Shown here: positions 11,961-22,639 of the stretch, piece after piece | Layout: each line of letters opens with the position of its first letter | How positions within the stretch are numbered: the stretch's first letter is position 1 | Origin: Helichrysum umbraculigerum | Lineage: Eukaryota > Streptophyta > Magnoliopsida > Asterales > Asteraceae | DNA length: 64,000 bases | Direction of reading: 5' to 3' | Assembly (NCBI GenBank): GCA_949592205.1 | Contig: CATIUR010000004.1 | Span: 98,696,837-98,760,836 of the forward strand | Position numbers and translations under genes: made by a program | The notes under the pieces: generated by a model | Seen by the model: only the letters and a program-made list of their open reading frames with translations | Told to the model about the DNA's origin: nothing | Databases searched by the model: none

Positions 11961-14591
11961 ATGTCTACTGAATCAATGGAAGGTATTCAAGCTACAAAGA
12001 TACCCATGCTCAAACCTGATGAGTTTGAGCTATGGCAGACTAGGATTAGGCAATACATGTTGCTTACGGATTATATGATGTGGGAGGTGGTTACTAATGG
12101 ACCAAACTATACTAAGGATGCAGATGGTAAAAAGGAAGAAAGACCACCACCAAAGTCTGATGCAGAAAGAAAAGAAAGAGCAACAGAGTGGAAGGCATTA
12201 AGTACTCTACTTTTGTCTATTCCTAATGAGTATCAAAGGAAGTTTGAAAACTGTGAAGATGCTCAGGTTCTTATGCAAGCAATTGTTAAGAGATTTGGTG
12301 GTAATGATAACACCAAGAAGAATAAGAGATCTCTTCTCAAACAACAGTTTGAAAACTTTGCAGGTGTAAAGTCTGAAACTCTGACTCAGACTTTTGATAG
12401 GTTTCAAAAACTTGTGGGTGATTTAGAAAATCACAATGTCAAGATTGATAAAGATGACTTGAACAGGAAGTTTCTAAGATCACTTGGTACAGATTGGAAT
12501 ATGTACACTGTGGGACTTAGACAAAGTCCAGATCTTGAAGAGAAAGAGATTGAAGACCTGTACAATGATCTGAGGAATTTTGAGCCTGAAGTTCTAGCGT
12601 TGAAATAGTCCAATGGTAGCTCTAACAATGCTGCTTTTGTTTCTGTTGGTGAATCTGGTAGTTGCAGCACATCTGGTGCTAATGATAATGTATTGGAAGC
12701 ATTCTTTGCAAGCCATGTGAATTCTTCATTAACTACAGAAGATTTGAAGCAGGTTAGTGAAGAGGACCTGGAAGAGATGGATTTAAGATGGCAGATGGCC
12801 ATGATTACAATCAGGGCAAAGAGGTTTATGCAGAAGTCTGGGAACAGAAATTTTTCTTACAAGAGAGATGGTGTAGCTGGTTTTGACAAGAGCAAGGTGG
12901 AGTGTTTCAACTGTCACAAGATGGGACACTTTGCTAGAGAATGCAAGAGCACACAGGCTGGAGGTTCTCAGAATGGTATTATGAGAAATAGTTCTACTCC
13001 ACAAAGAAGATTGGTACCTGTTCAGAACACCACTTCTGATTCATTGGTTGCTCAAGATGGAATGGGAGGATTTGACTGGAGTGATCAGGAAGAGCTTGTA
13101 ACCACAAATCAAGCTTTGATGGCTGTCACAGAAGAACCAGAGTCTTCAGACATTCCATATGAGGTACAATCTAAATTATGTTCTCCTGCATGTAAGAAAA
13201 TGGTTAAATTTTATAGGGATCATAATATGGTTGTGTGTAATGAATTAAAAGCTTGTAAGGAAAAGAGTCAACATGCCACTTTAGCTATTGAAAACTTAGA
13301 AAATCAGATAAAAGCTTATGAAAAGAATGAATCTCAATTTCACTTAGATGTTAAGTATCTAAATTGGGAAAAGAAAGCTTTACAAACAAAAGTTGATATG
13401 CTAAGTGCTAAGTTGGCTGAGGCAATTTCTGATAAGGAGTCAATAAAACTGAAAGTTGATGAATTGGAAAATGTTTCAAAAGGTGTTCAAAACTTAATCA
13501 AGTCTCAAATTCATGATAAATTAAAACTTGGATTAGGTTACAACCTTAATGCTGTTCCTCCACCTTATAATCATACTTATTTCCCACCTAAAACTGATTT
13601 TGTTTTAGAAACACTTAAGGTAGGTGTGTCTGAGGAGGTTAAAAAGGTAGATCCAGTTGTTAATTGTGATGATAATGTGAATTTTGATAAAGTTGAGGTA
13701 TCTGATTGGACTGAGGAAGATGAGTGTGATAGTGATAGCTCATCTAGTGGTAATTCTGTGGATGGTAGTGTTAAGTCTATTACTGGTCTAGTTTCTGAAC
13801 TTAATAGTACTAAACTAGAAGAGGATAAAAAGATGTTTGTTGAGAAAGCAAAGGCTCAGTTAGATCAAGTCAGGAAAACCAACAAGGCTAGTTCAGGTTT
13901 AGGGTATGTACACAAAAAGGTCAATACTGAATCAAAAGACAAGTTGAAATCTGAGTGTGATAAGTGTACATGTAAATCAAAGAAGTCTGAGTTACATACT
14001 GCAAGTAATGTGAATAAATCCATTCCCAGGGGTAATCAAAGAAATTGGAACCAATTGGTTTCACAAAGGTTGGGTAATGGGTTTGAATGTGTGAAAAGAA
14101 AGTCATGTTTTATTTGTGGTAGATATAATCATCTTCAACAGGACTGTTACTATAATCCTAAAAATAATAGGAACAGTGGTACAGGTCATGTGTTAATAAA
14201 TAAGTCTAACAGAGGCAAGGCTGCAGCCCCTGTTAATGCTACAGCAGTGCCCCTGTCAACGGCTAACAGAGGCAAGACACGAACAGGGGAGGGTTTGACC
14301 ACTGTCAGGCATGGTACCTCTGCTGGTATTAAACATTTCAAAAGAATGTATATACCAAGTAAAGCTACCACTGCTAGGGTAATCAATACAAACTTAAAGG
14401 TGACCACTGTCAGACCATTAACCCCTGTCAGGTCTAAAACAGATTGTTTTTGGAGACATAAAAATGAGTGTAAATCTGAAGTGTCCAAAACCAATGCAGC
14501 ACTGAGATCAATCACTGTTAAAAGGGTAGATGTCAAAGGTGCTCATGGGAAACCCAAAGCCAAATTGGTTTGGGTTCCCAAGAAAAACTAA
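11961..14591 (+). CDS. gag: Sirevirus gag, with one in-frame TAG
   Basis: Capsid/nucleocapsid protein that packages element RNA. I chose ATG 11961 (MSTESMEG); the frame is open slightly further upstream. The first 215 residues form the Copia gag core (KPDEFELWQTRIRQYM; UBN2-type). TAG at 12606-12608 then interrupts the frame, which continues at once for 660 more codons, so this looks like either a single point stop or a read-through site. After the stop come a zinc knuckle (CFNCHKMGHFAREC, about 12903), a lysine/glutamate-rich probable coiled coil (about 13230-13520) and a second knuckle (CFICGRYNHLQQDC, about 14105). The last part (14200-14530) holds the dispersed CCNCTGTYA motifs. The TAA at 14589 overlaps the pol frame. 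Confidence 0.88.
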
Positions 14592-17500
14592 TTGTTTTTC
14601 TCATATATGTGCAGGGCAAGCCACCAAGCTTATGGCATATTGATTCTGGCTGTTCAAGACACATGACTGGAGACAGGAAAAAGCTACAGGACTTTAAAGC
14701 GTTTTCTGGAGGAGATGTAGCATTTGGAAGCAATCCTAAAGGTGGTAAAATCACAGGTAAAGGTAAGGTAAGAAGCAGTAAGCTCACTTTCAATGATGTT
14801 TATTATGTTGAGCAATTGAGATACAATTTGCTTAGTGTGAGTCAAATCACAGATAACCAAAATCCTGTATATTTCACTGACACAGAATGCCTTATACTTT
14901 CTGAAAAACTCAAAATACCTGAAGATAAGATTTTAATGAGAGTTCCAAGAAAGGATAATGTATACTGTAGTGATTTAAACAAGATGGAATCTCAAAATGT
15001 TAACTGTCTCATTTCTAAAGCTACTGTATCTGAATCTGAACTATGGCATAGGAGGATGTGTCACTTGAATTTCAAGACCATGAATAAACTTGTTAGGAAT
15101 AAGCTAGTGAGAGGCTTACCTGAAAAGTTATTTGAATGTAGTGACCACTGTGTAGCATGTCTCAAAGGCAAGCAACACAAGACCTCTTATAAGACCAAGC
15201 TTGTAAATACCAATACCACTCCCTTACACCTGTTACATATGGATTTGTTTGGCCCTACCAATGTAGCTAGTCAAGGGAAGAAATCTTACTGTTTGGTAAT
15301 AACTGATGATTACTCTAGAATGAGTTGGGTGTTCTTTCTTAGGACTAAGGATGAGACAGGTGAAATACTTAGATCATTCATAACTAGGATTGAGAATTCA
15401 ACTAATCAAAAGGTTAAGATCATCAGGTGTGATAATGGGACAGAATTTAAGAATCATGAGATGAATAAGTTCTGTGAGGATAAAGGTATAGAAAGACAGT
15501 ATAGTGCACCTAGGACTCCACAACAAAATGGAGTAGCTGAGAGGAGGAATAGGACACTAATTGAGGCTGCTAGAAGCATGCTAGCAGATGCTAAACTACC
15601 AATGTCCTTTTGGGCAGAGGCTGTTAGCACTGCTTGTTATGTTTTGAATAGGATTTTGATTATTAAACCTCATAACAAGACACCCTATGAGTTATTCTTT
15701 AAGAGAAAACCTTTGGTTAGCTTTTTAAAACCATTTGGATGTCCTTGTACTGTCTTAAATACCAGAGATCATCTTGGTAAGTTTCAGAGTAAGGTAGATG
15801 AGGGTGTATTTGTTGGATACTCTATTCAAAGCAAGGCTTATAGAGTATTTAACAAAAGGACTAGGATCATAGAAGAGACCATGGATGTGACCTTTAATGA
15901 ACATACATCAAATGTAGAAGGAAAAGGTCCAGAAGTTTTGTTTGATATTGATGCACTAACCCATGCTTTTAGATATCCAGATTTGTCTATTAGTGCAGGT
16001 ACAGATGCAGGTACAGATGCAGGTAATGATGCAGGTAAAGATGGGAAATCAACCTCAAGTCAAACTAAAAAGTATGACTTGAAGTATGTCTTGTTTCCTA
16101 TTTGGTCTCCAGATCCTCCAGAAGTATTCCAGTTAGAGCAAGATGAACCTTCAGATGATTCAAGTGGGTCAAGTAGCAAAAATGGTTCAAAGGATGAAGA
16201 TGGTTCAATTCCAACAGAAAATCAACCATTTATCTCAAAGAGTTCTCATATAGTTTCAGAGCATGATTCAGAAGGAGAGCACGATTCTCCAAAATTTGTT
16301 GAACAAAGTCCTCCATTTCAAGTTTTGGAAAGGACTTCTTTGTCAGATTCTGAAGCAACTCCAAAGCCATCAAAGGAAAGAGAGGAAAGAGAGTCTTTTT
16401 CAGACTCTGAGATAGATAATCTTTTGGGGTCTAATTTGGAAAGAGAACTACTTGATCCTTCTACCTCTAAATATGTGGTTCATAAAGATCATTCCTTGGA
16501 TTTGATCATTGGTGACATTAGTACTCCTGTTCAGACTAGACATCAAACCAAGGTAAGAGAAGAAGATGTACATACTTCATTATATGTATGTTTTCTTTCT
16601 CAGATGGAACCAAAGAAGGCAGTGGAGGCTCTCAAAGATCCAAGCTGGATTGAATCTATGCAGGAAGAATTGTTGCAATTCAAACTGCAAGATGTGTGGG
16701 ATTTGGTTGATCTTCTAAAAGGAAAGAAAGCTATAGGCACAAGGTGGATCTTCAAGAACAAGAGAGATGAAAGAGGTATAGTGATCAAGAATAAGGCTCG
16801 GTTGGTAGCACAGGGGTACACACAGGAAGAAGGCATAGATTATGATGATGTCTTTGCCCCTGTTGCTAGAATAGAAGCTATTAGATTATTTTTAGCTTAT
16901 GCATCTTATCAGGATTTCAAAGTCTATCAAATGGATGTGAAGAGTGCTTTTCTTCATGGTCTAATTGATGATGAGGTGTATGTTTGCCAACCACCAGGGT
17001 TTGAAGATCCAACATATCCAGATAGAGTGTGCAGATTGAAGAAAGCATTGTATGGATTACATCAAGCTCCAAGAGCTTGGTATGATACTCTATCTGAGTA
17101 CTTGCTCAAGAATGGATTCAAGAGAGGCACTATTGACAAGACATTGTTTACCAAGAGGGTTCAAAGAGATATATTGCTGGTACAGGTGTATGTTGATGAT
17201 ATTATTTTCGGGTCTACAAGGGATTCATTGTGCAAAGAGTTTGAAGATTTAATGCATAAGAAGTTCAAGATGAGTTCAATGGGTGAACTCACATTCTTTT
17301 TAGGATTGCAGGTCAAGCAGAAGTTAGATGGAATCTTCATTAACCAAGGGAAGTATGTGAAAGATATTTTGAATAAATTTGGTTATAAAGACGTGAAGGT
17401 AGCTAGCACTCCCATGGAGGCACATAAACATCTTAATTCTGATCCTGAGGGGGAGGAAGTAGATGTGCACTTATACAGGTCAATGATTGGTTCATTGATG

Positions 17501-18133
17501 TATTTAACTTCATCTAGACCTGATATAATGTTTGCAGTGTGTCTTTGTGCTAGATATCAGACCAATCCAAAGCAGTCACACATGTATGCTGTGAAGAGGA
17601 TCTTTAGATACTTGAAAGGTCAACCAGACTTGGGCCTTTGGTATGCTAAAGGATCAGATTTTGAGCTAAAGGCATTCACAGATAGTGACTATGGTGGTGA
17701 GAATATGGATAGGAAATCGACTAGTGGAGGATGTCAATTTCTTGGAAATAGGTTAGTGTCATGGCAATGCAAGAAGCAAACCACAGTTTCCACTTCTACA
17801 GCAGAAGCAGAATATGTTGCAGCATCAAGTTGCTGTGCACAGGTTCTTTGGATTCAGAATCAAATGCTGGATTATGGTTTGACTTTCATGAACACTCCTA
17901 TTTATATTGATAATACTTCTGCTATTAGTATCATTCAGAATCCAGTTAAGCATTCAAAAACCAAACACAATGAAATCAGATATCATTTTATAAGAGATTG
18001 TTATGATAAAAGATTGATTCATATTTTTAAAATTCATACTGATAATCAACTTGCAGATCTTTTTACAAAAGCATTTGATGTAGGAAGATTTACATTTTTG
18101 ATAACTAATATTGGTATGATCAATCTCACGTAG
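14570..18133 (+). CDS. pol: Sirevirus pol: protease, integrase, RT, RNase H
   Basis: Polyprotein of about 1,180 residues, intact. Counting from the first codon of the open frame: protease DSG at 25-27; integrase zinc finger (WHRRMCHLNF, then CVACLKGKQHK) at about 155-200; integrase core with D225, D288 and E324, the D(35)E spacing; an acidic Ser/Pro-rich linker with four short GTDAG-type repeats (15997-16045); reverse transcriptase with YVDD at 874-877; RNase H (FTDSDYGG) near the end. Integrase before RT is the Copia order. It lies in the -1 frame relative to gag. The natural junction is probably at 14586-14588, where codon AAC stands just before the gag stop, so translation most likely arrives by -1 frameshifting. 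Confidence 0.95.
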   Translation: MGSQEKLIVFLIYVQGKPPSLWHIDSGCSRHMTGDRKKLQDFKAFSGGDVAFGSNPKGGKITGKGKVRSSKLTFNDVYYVEQLRYNLLSVSQITDNQNPVYFTDTECLILSEKLKIPEDKILMRVPRKDNVYCSDLNKMESQNVNCLISKATVSESELWHRRMCHLNFKTMNKLVRNKLVRGLPEKLFECSDHCVACLKGKQHKTSYKTKLVNTNTTPLHLLHMDLFGPTNVASQGKKSYCLVITDDYSRMSWVFFLRTKDETGEILRSFITRIENSTNQKVKIIRCDNGTEFKNHEMNKFCEDKGIERQYSAPRTPQQNGVAERRNRTLIEAARSMLADAKLPMSFWAEAVSTACYVLNRILIIKPHNKTPYELFFKRKPLVSFLKPFGCPCTVLNTRDHLGKFQSKVDEGVFVGYSIQSKAYRVFNKRTRIIEETMDVTFNEHTSNVEGKGPEVLFDIDALTHAFRYPDLSISAGTDAGTDAGNDAGKDGKSTSSQTKKYDLKYVLFPIWSPDPPEVFQLEQDEPSDDSSGSSSKNGSKDEDGSIPTENQPFISKSSHIVSEHDSEGEHDSPKFVEQSPPFQVLERTSLSDSEATPKPSKEREERESFSDSEIDNLLGSNLERELLDPSTSKYVVHKDHSLDLIIGDISTPVQTRHQTKVREEDVHTSLYVCFLSQMEPKKAVEALKDPSWIESMQEELLQFKLQDVWDLVDLLKGKKAIGTRWIFKNKRDERGIVIKNKARLVAQGYTQEEGIDYDDVFAPVARIEAIRLFLAYASYQDFKVYQMDVKSAFLHGLIDDEVYVCQPPGFEDPTYPDRVCRLKKALYGLHQAPRAWYDTLSEYLLKNGFKRGTIDKTLFTKRVQRDILLVQVYVDDIIFGSTRDSLCKEFEDLMHKKFKMSSMGELTFFLGLQVKQKLDGIFINQGKYVKDILNKFGYKDVKVASTPMEAHKHLNSDPEGEEVDVHLYRSMIGSLMYLTSSRPDIMFAVCLCARYQTNPKQSHMYAVKRIFRYLKGQPDLGLWYAKGSDFELKAFTDSDYGGENMDRKSTSGGCQFLGNRLVSWQCKKQTTVSTSTAEAEYVAASSCCAQVLWIQNQMLDYGLTFMNTPIYIDNTSAISIIQNPVKHSKTKHNEIRYHFIRDCYDKRLIHIFKIHTDNQLADLFTKAFDVGRFTFLITNIGMINLT

Positions 18134-18823
18134 TGTTTTGGTCTGGATTTGATACTAACAGGGGTAAAATATATTGTATGTGACAGGGTCAGGTGTTGCC
18201 ACTGTTAGCTTCATCATGATAACAGATGGTGCCACTGTTAGATTACCTTTGCCACTGTCAATGTATTTTAAACCCCTGCTGTATATGTGTGTAATTTAAC
18301 CCCTGCTAGTTGTTTTTCTTAGTTTAATATTGCAGGTTTCAGCCACTGTCAAGAGACATCACTTGAGCTGGAATTTAATGTTTTCTTTGTTTCTTCTTAT
18401 TTGTTTTGGTAAAAAAAAAAAAATAATAAAAAAAAAAAATAAATAAATAAAAAATAAAAAATTTCGTTGTCTAACTAAGCTAAGTTTATGCCCCTGTTAG
18501 TTCTAAGTTGGCGTTTCCTTGGTCGGATGCCCCTGCTAGACTATCAGCCGCTGCTAGCTTTGTTAGATGGTTAGAAAGGGTTGACTATAAATTGACAAGT
18601 GAGGTACCCCTGTTGGGTTTGTTTGTAAATTGTACCCCTGTTGGGTATAACCAGAAGTGCCACTGCTAGTTCTATTTTTAGGGCTTGGCACTGTCATCAA
18701 ATAAATACTCAAATACTTCACTTTTTCAATTACGCTTTCAAAAATTTCAAAACCCTTCAATAATCGCTCTCGCTTTGAGTTGTTTATTGTAATTCACTCT
18801 TCGTTCGTTCATCGATTACATAA
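18134..18823 (+). other. Spacer between Sirevirus pol and third ORF
   Basis: A 690-bp non-coding stretch. It holds about 14 copies of the CCNCTGYTAG-like motif (for example near 18197, 18230, 18299, 18341, 18490, 18529, 18605, 18634 and 18658; inverted at 18156) and an A-rich low-complexity run at 18410-18462. It could carry a promoter or splice acceptor for the next ORF; I see no convincing TATA box. Confidence 0.75.
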
Positions 18824-21800
18824 ATGGCATCTTCATCATCGTCTGATTCTGGTACTTCTATGCTAAGTGTTCATTCTGAACACAACATGAGGGCTTTCTT
18901 GAATAAAGAACTTGCCGATGAGTATTTTCACCCTATCATCGATTTCTTGAGTAATTGTCCAGTTACTTATGCCCTTACTGTCGCTCCACGATTGATTCGA
19001 TCACATATTCAGGAGTTCTGGCAGAATGCAAAGGAAGGGAATGTTAATGGCATTACTCACATTCATTCCACTGTCAAGGGTCAGAAGGTAATGGTTACTG
19101 AGATTGTTCTAAGAGAACTTTTACAGTTTGATGATGAAGGTGGAATTCTGGAGTTATCGAGAGAAGATTTGTTTAAAGGCATTATGGATATGGGGTATGA
19201 AGGTTCAGGAAAGACACGATCAGAATATACTTTCTTGAAGTCATGGTTTTGTCCTCAATGGAAGTTCTACATTCATACTTTTCTGGTATGTTTGTCTCAA
19301 AAGAGAACTAGTTTTAATGAATTTAGTTCTACGATTGCATATCCTATTATCTGCTTGGCACAGGGTATTAAATTTAATATGTCTAGATTTATCTTAGATA
19401 ATATGATTAGGAATGTAAAGGGTGATACATTCGTTATGTACCCTAGATTTGTTCAGCTTTTGTTGAATAATCAATTGTCAAATCTGCCAGCAGAGGATAG
19501 TGTGATTGTTAGTTCTACTCTATCTTTGAGGACTATTCAGGCTATGAATAAGTATCAGAATGCTTTTTCTAAGAAGGAAACTGCATTATTTTCAACAATG
19601 CTAGTTACTCCTTCTGCCACTGGTGGTGTATTACCAACACCATCTGGACCAAATGATGACAGACCAACAACACAAGTTGGTTCTGAACACACATCAAGAG
19701 GTGGCATCAAAAGAAAACAAGGGAACAAACAGCCTACCCAATCTAAAGCCAAGAAATCCAAGAAGGCTACACAGGCTATGGAGATTCCTGTTTCTCCACA
19801 GTCTCAGTCAAATGTTCCAACACAACAGGTGAACATACTTGATGAAAATGTTCATTCTGGAAGGGCTGCCACTACTGTTTCTAGCCCACTGGCAGGGCAG
19901 GATAGTGGTAACATTAATCAGACCCAACCAGAGGCAACTATGTTTGATGAACCTATGGGTGATGATTCAAATGTAGGTCCCAGTACCAATAACCAAGGGA
20001 CATCTGCAGTGGCAGATGTGGGCAACGATTCAACTAAGAGGTCACACTCTAATGTTGATGAGCCTAGTGATACTGATGAATTGACGATTTCTTATCTTGT
20101 ACATGATGTCAATAAACTATGGAGCAAATATGAGAGGGAAAGGGCTTATAGAAAAGAGGCTCAACAGAAAATTCAAGCTCAGGATGAGTTAATTGCTAAG
20201 CAGAAGGAGGTCATTGATCATCAGAAGGCAGAGTTGCTTGATGTGCATAATAGATTGTTAATGCTTGAGGAGGATGTCAACAATATTCTTTTACCTGCAA
20301 ATAGGTTAAAGGAATCTTCAGGCAAGGGGGAGAAGAAAGCAGATGATGATATTATGCCTGAAGATGATGGTTCAAGAGCAGATGATGATGATGATGATGA
20401 TTCATATGGACCTCATGATGATATGAGTGGAGTAATGATAAATATTGATGAGATGAATGATGATTCTGCAGCTACAGAGGTGTTTGATGATAATGCAGCT
20501 ACAGAGGTGCTTGAGCTTGATGATGATACAGTTGAGATGAATGTATGTGAGCATAATGTGGCACAATCAGAAGACACTGTGGAGTTAGTGTTTGATGATA
20601 AAGATGATGATTATGTGCAGAGCAGGGATAAGGCTGAGGAGGAGCTCAATGTATCTGATTATGTGATACATGAAAGTTTAGATGATGAGGTAGTTGATGG
20701 TGTAGGAGCAGAGCAGACTGATGAAACAGTTTATCAGGTATTTCCATTGAATAAAGGATTGCCTGAGAAAGCTGCACTTAGATTATATGTTTGGGATGTG
20801 ATGGGTGCTAACCTAGATGATAAGAAAAGAGTTAGTTTCAGTGATAGGCCAGTGTATGAGGTGGTTGATGATGTTGAAAAAGAAGGAGAAGTTGAGGTTA
20901 AGGGGGAGCAATCAATTGCTGAAGAGAAGAAGTTGCAGACCTTTACAAGAAAGAAATCTATTCCCAGAAGAAAGTCAACTAAAACTTTATCCCCTGTCAA
21001 AACTTCTACCACTGTTATTGCAATTTCAACCCCTGTCAACACTAACCCAACCATTGTTACATCTACCCCTGTTAGTACACCAACTCCTACCACTGTCACA
21101 ACTACAACCCCTGTCATATCAACCCCTGTCACAACTACAACAACAACAAGACCAAGAGAGGTACCTGTTACAATAAGAGAACCAACTTCACCACTTAAAC
21201 CTAAGTCTAAATTGCCTGTGATTGATCCAAAAGACAAAGGTAAAGGAAAGTTGAAAGAAAAATCAAAGGTGAAAGAAGTTAAAGAACCTCATATTGAGTC
21301 TCATGATATGCTGAGGATGCAAGTAGAAGAAAGAGAAAGGTTGATAAGGAGAGCTGCAGAAGCTAAAGCTGAAGAAGAGGGTAATGATGTGAAAATGATT
21401 TTGGATGATCTGAGTGTAGTGACTATTACACAGAAAGCTGCAGAGATTGTTAAAGAAAAGACTGCACAAGGATTAAAGCTTCCTGCTCAGAGAGTTCATG
21501 ATTATTTAAAGAAGAAGAAAGGTAATGAAGAGGAAGAGTTATCTTCTGGATTTTTGTTGATGAAAAGGGCAAATGAGGAAAGGGCTAGAAAGAAAAAGCA
21601 AGAGGAATTAGCCAAGAAGAGGAGTAAACCTTTACCATATGCTGAAAGAAGAAGACAAATGATCAATGCACTGTCTGAAAATTATGCTCCAGCTAAAATT
21701 GTTAGAGGATGGAATATGCAGAAGCTGCAACAGGCATATGATAGGTATATGGGAAGAGATGAAGAGTGGACAAAGAAAATGGAAGAGAATAGACATTTGA

Positions 21801-22597
21801 ATGCATTGATGAAGGAGAAGAAAGAAAAGGCAGATAGGGAAATGAAAAAGTTTTTGAAAGAAGAAGAAGAAAGAAGAGAAAAGGCAGCTACTGAGGCAGC
21901 AGAGAAAGCCTTAGAGGATAAGCAGAATGAAGTTAGAAGAAATTCATGGAAAAATCAGATTTCTAAAGATAATGTTATTCCTGATATTCCAAGATTTGAT
22001 CCAGAGCTGAAAAAGAGAATCAAGATTCTGACTGATAGCAAGGAGATTTCTGAAGGACCAAGAAAGGCTAGAATTGTAAATTGGGAAGGAGTAGCAATTG
22101 ATTATGGTTTCAGAAAAATGATCCTTGAGATCAAGATTGAAAGGGAAAGAGGATTTGATGATCATATTGGGAGTATGGTTGATTTGCTCAGAATTTGTAC
22201 AAGAGATGATCTTATGGAGTTGTATCAAGTGAGCAGAATCAGGAATAGAAAGAACTCTGAAGCAGTGATTGAACGACAAATGATGGAGTTATTGCAGAGC
22301 CTGTTTGAACCAGCCAGCTTGTATCACTTATTCTTTCATTGTTATCAAAGGGTTATAACCTGGAGATATTTTGCCAGAGCTGGAGTACACATGGTAGTAT
22401 TTAACAATGGGCAGGTGATCTACATGTTTGATGATCAACACTATGTGTTGGGAACAGGGCTGCTGAATAGATTGGTTGATTTGAAGTTATCTACAACCAT
22501 CATTACTGAAGGAGCTTACAGAGCTTTATACATGGTGTTCAATCAACTGCATAAGAGGCAAACGATGAAAGAGAAAGAAGAAGAAAAGAAGGATTGA
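18824..22597 (+). CDS. Sirevirus third ORF (env-position protein, function unknown)
   Basis: Intact 1,257-residue ORF after pol, where Sireviruses carry their so-called env-like gene. The N-terminal 220 residues look like a folded domain (FLNKELADEYFHPI, QWKFYIHTFL, MYPRFVQLLLNNQL) that I recall from many Asteraceae retrotransposon proteins. A Ser/Gln-rich linker, a coiled coil (about 430-490) and a very acidic region (about 500-640, with a run of Asp) follow. Next come a Thr/Pro-rich stretch (about 720-770, encoded by clustered CCNCTGTYA motifs), a long Lys/Glu-rich helix region (about 820-1050) and a C-terminal hydrophobic-patterned domain. I see no signal peptide and no clear transmembrane helix, which argues against an envelope role. 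Function unknown. Confidence 0.85.
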   Translation: MASSSSSDSGTSMLSVHSEHNMRAFLNKELADEYFHPIIDFLSNCPVTYALTVAPRLIRSHIQEFWQNAKEGNVNGITHIHSTVKGQKVMVTEIVLRELLQFDDEGGILELSREDLFKGIMDMGYEGSGKTRSEYTFLKSWFCPQWKFYIHTFLVCLSQKRTSFNEFSSTIAYPIICLAQGIKFNMSRFILDNMIRNVKGDTFVMYPRFVQLLLNNQLSNLPAEDSVIVSSTLSLRTIQAMNKYQNAFSKKETALFSTMLVTPSATGGVLPTPSGPNDDRPTTQVGSEHTSRGGIKRKQGNKQPTQSKAKKSKKATQAMEIPVSPQSQSNVPTQQVNILDENVHSGRAATTVSSPLAGQDSGNINQTQPEATMFDEPMGDDSNVGPSTNNQGTSAVADVGNDSTKRSHSNVDEPSDTDELTISYLVHDVNKLWSKYERERAYRKEAQQKIQAQDELIAKQKEVIDHQKAELLDVHNRLLMLEEDVNNILLPANRLKESSGKGEKKADDDIMPEDDGSRADDDDDDDSYGPHDDMSGVMINIDEMNDDSAATEVFDDNAATEVLELDDDTVEMNVCEHNVAQSEDTVELVFDDKDDDYVQSRDKAEEELNVSDYVIHESLDDEVVDGVGAEQTDETVYQVFPLNKGLPEKAALRLYVWDVMGANLDDKKRVSFSDRPVYEVVDDVEKEGEVEVKGEQSIAEEKKLQTFTRKKSIPRRKSTKTLSPVKTSTTVIAISTPVNTNPTIVTSTPVSTPTPTTVTTTTPVISTPVTTTTTTRPREVPVTIREPTSPLKPKSKLPVIDPKDKGKGKLKEKSKVKEVKEPHIESHDMLRMQVEERERLIRRAAEAKAEEEGNDVKMILDDLSVVTITQKAAEIVKEKTAQGLKLPAQRVHDYLKKKKGNEEEELSSGFLLMKRANEERARKKKQEELAKKRSKPLPYAERRRQMINALSENYAPAKIVRGWNMQKLQQAYDRYMGRDEEWTKKMEENRHLNALMKEKKEKADREMKKFLKEEEERREKAATEAAEKALEDKQNEVRRNSWKNQISKDNVIPDIPRFDPELKKRIKILTDSKEISEGPRKARIVNWEGVAIDYGFRKMILEIKIERERGFDDHIGSMVDLLRICTRDDLMELYQVSRIRNRKNSEAVIERQMMELLQSLFEPASLYHLFFHCYQRVITWRYFARAGVHMVVFNNGQVIYMFDDQHYVLGTGLLNRLVDLKLSTTIITEGAYRALYMVFNQLHKRQTMKEKEEEKKD
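20990..21135 (+). repeat. CCNCTGTYA motif cluster inside the third ORF
   Basis: Eight or so copies in about 145 bp, starting near 20990, 21009, 21029, 21065, 21088, 21108 and 21122, encoding a Thr/Pro/Val-rich stretch. The match to motifs in the untranslated spacer and LTR suggests a nucleic-acid role. Confidence 0.82.
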
Positions 22598-22623
22598 AAC
22601 TTGAATCATTACTCTGAATGATC

Positions 22624-22639
22624 AAGTTTAGGGGGAGAT
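22624..22639 (+). other. Polypurine tract of the Sirevirus
   Basis: AAGTTTAGGGGGAGAT directly before the TGTTGAG start of the 3' LTR. Confidence 0.9.

Noticed and set aside
20734..21237. Minus-strand ORF of 167 codons opposite the Sirevirus third ORF
   Set aside because: Low-complexity V/T/G shadow of the Thr/Pro repeat region.
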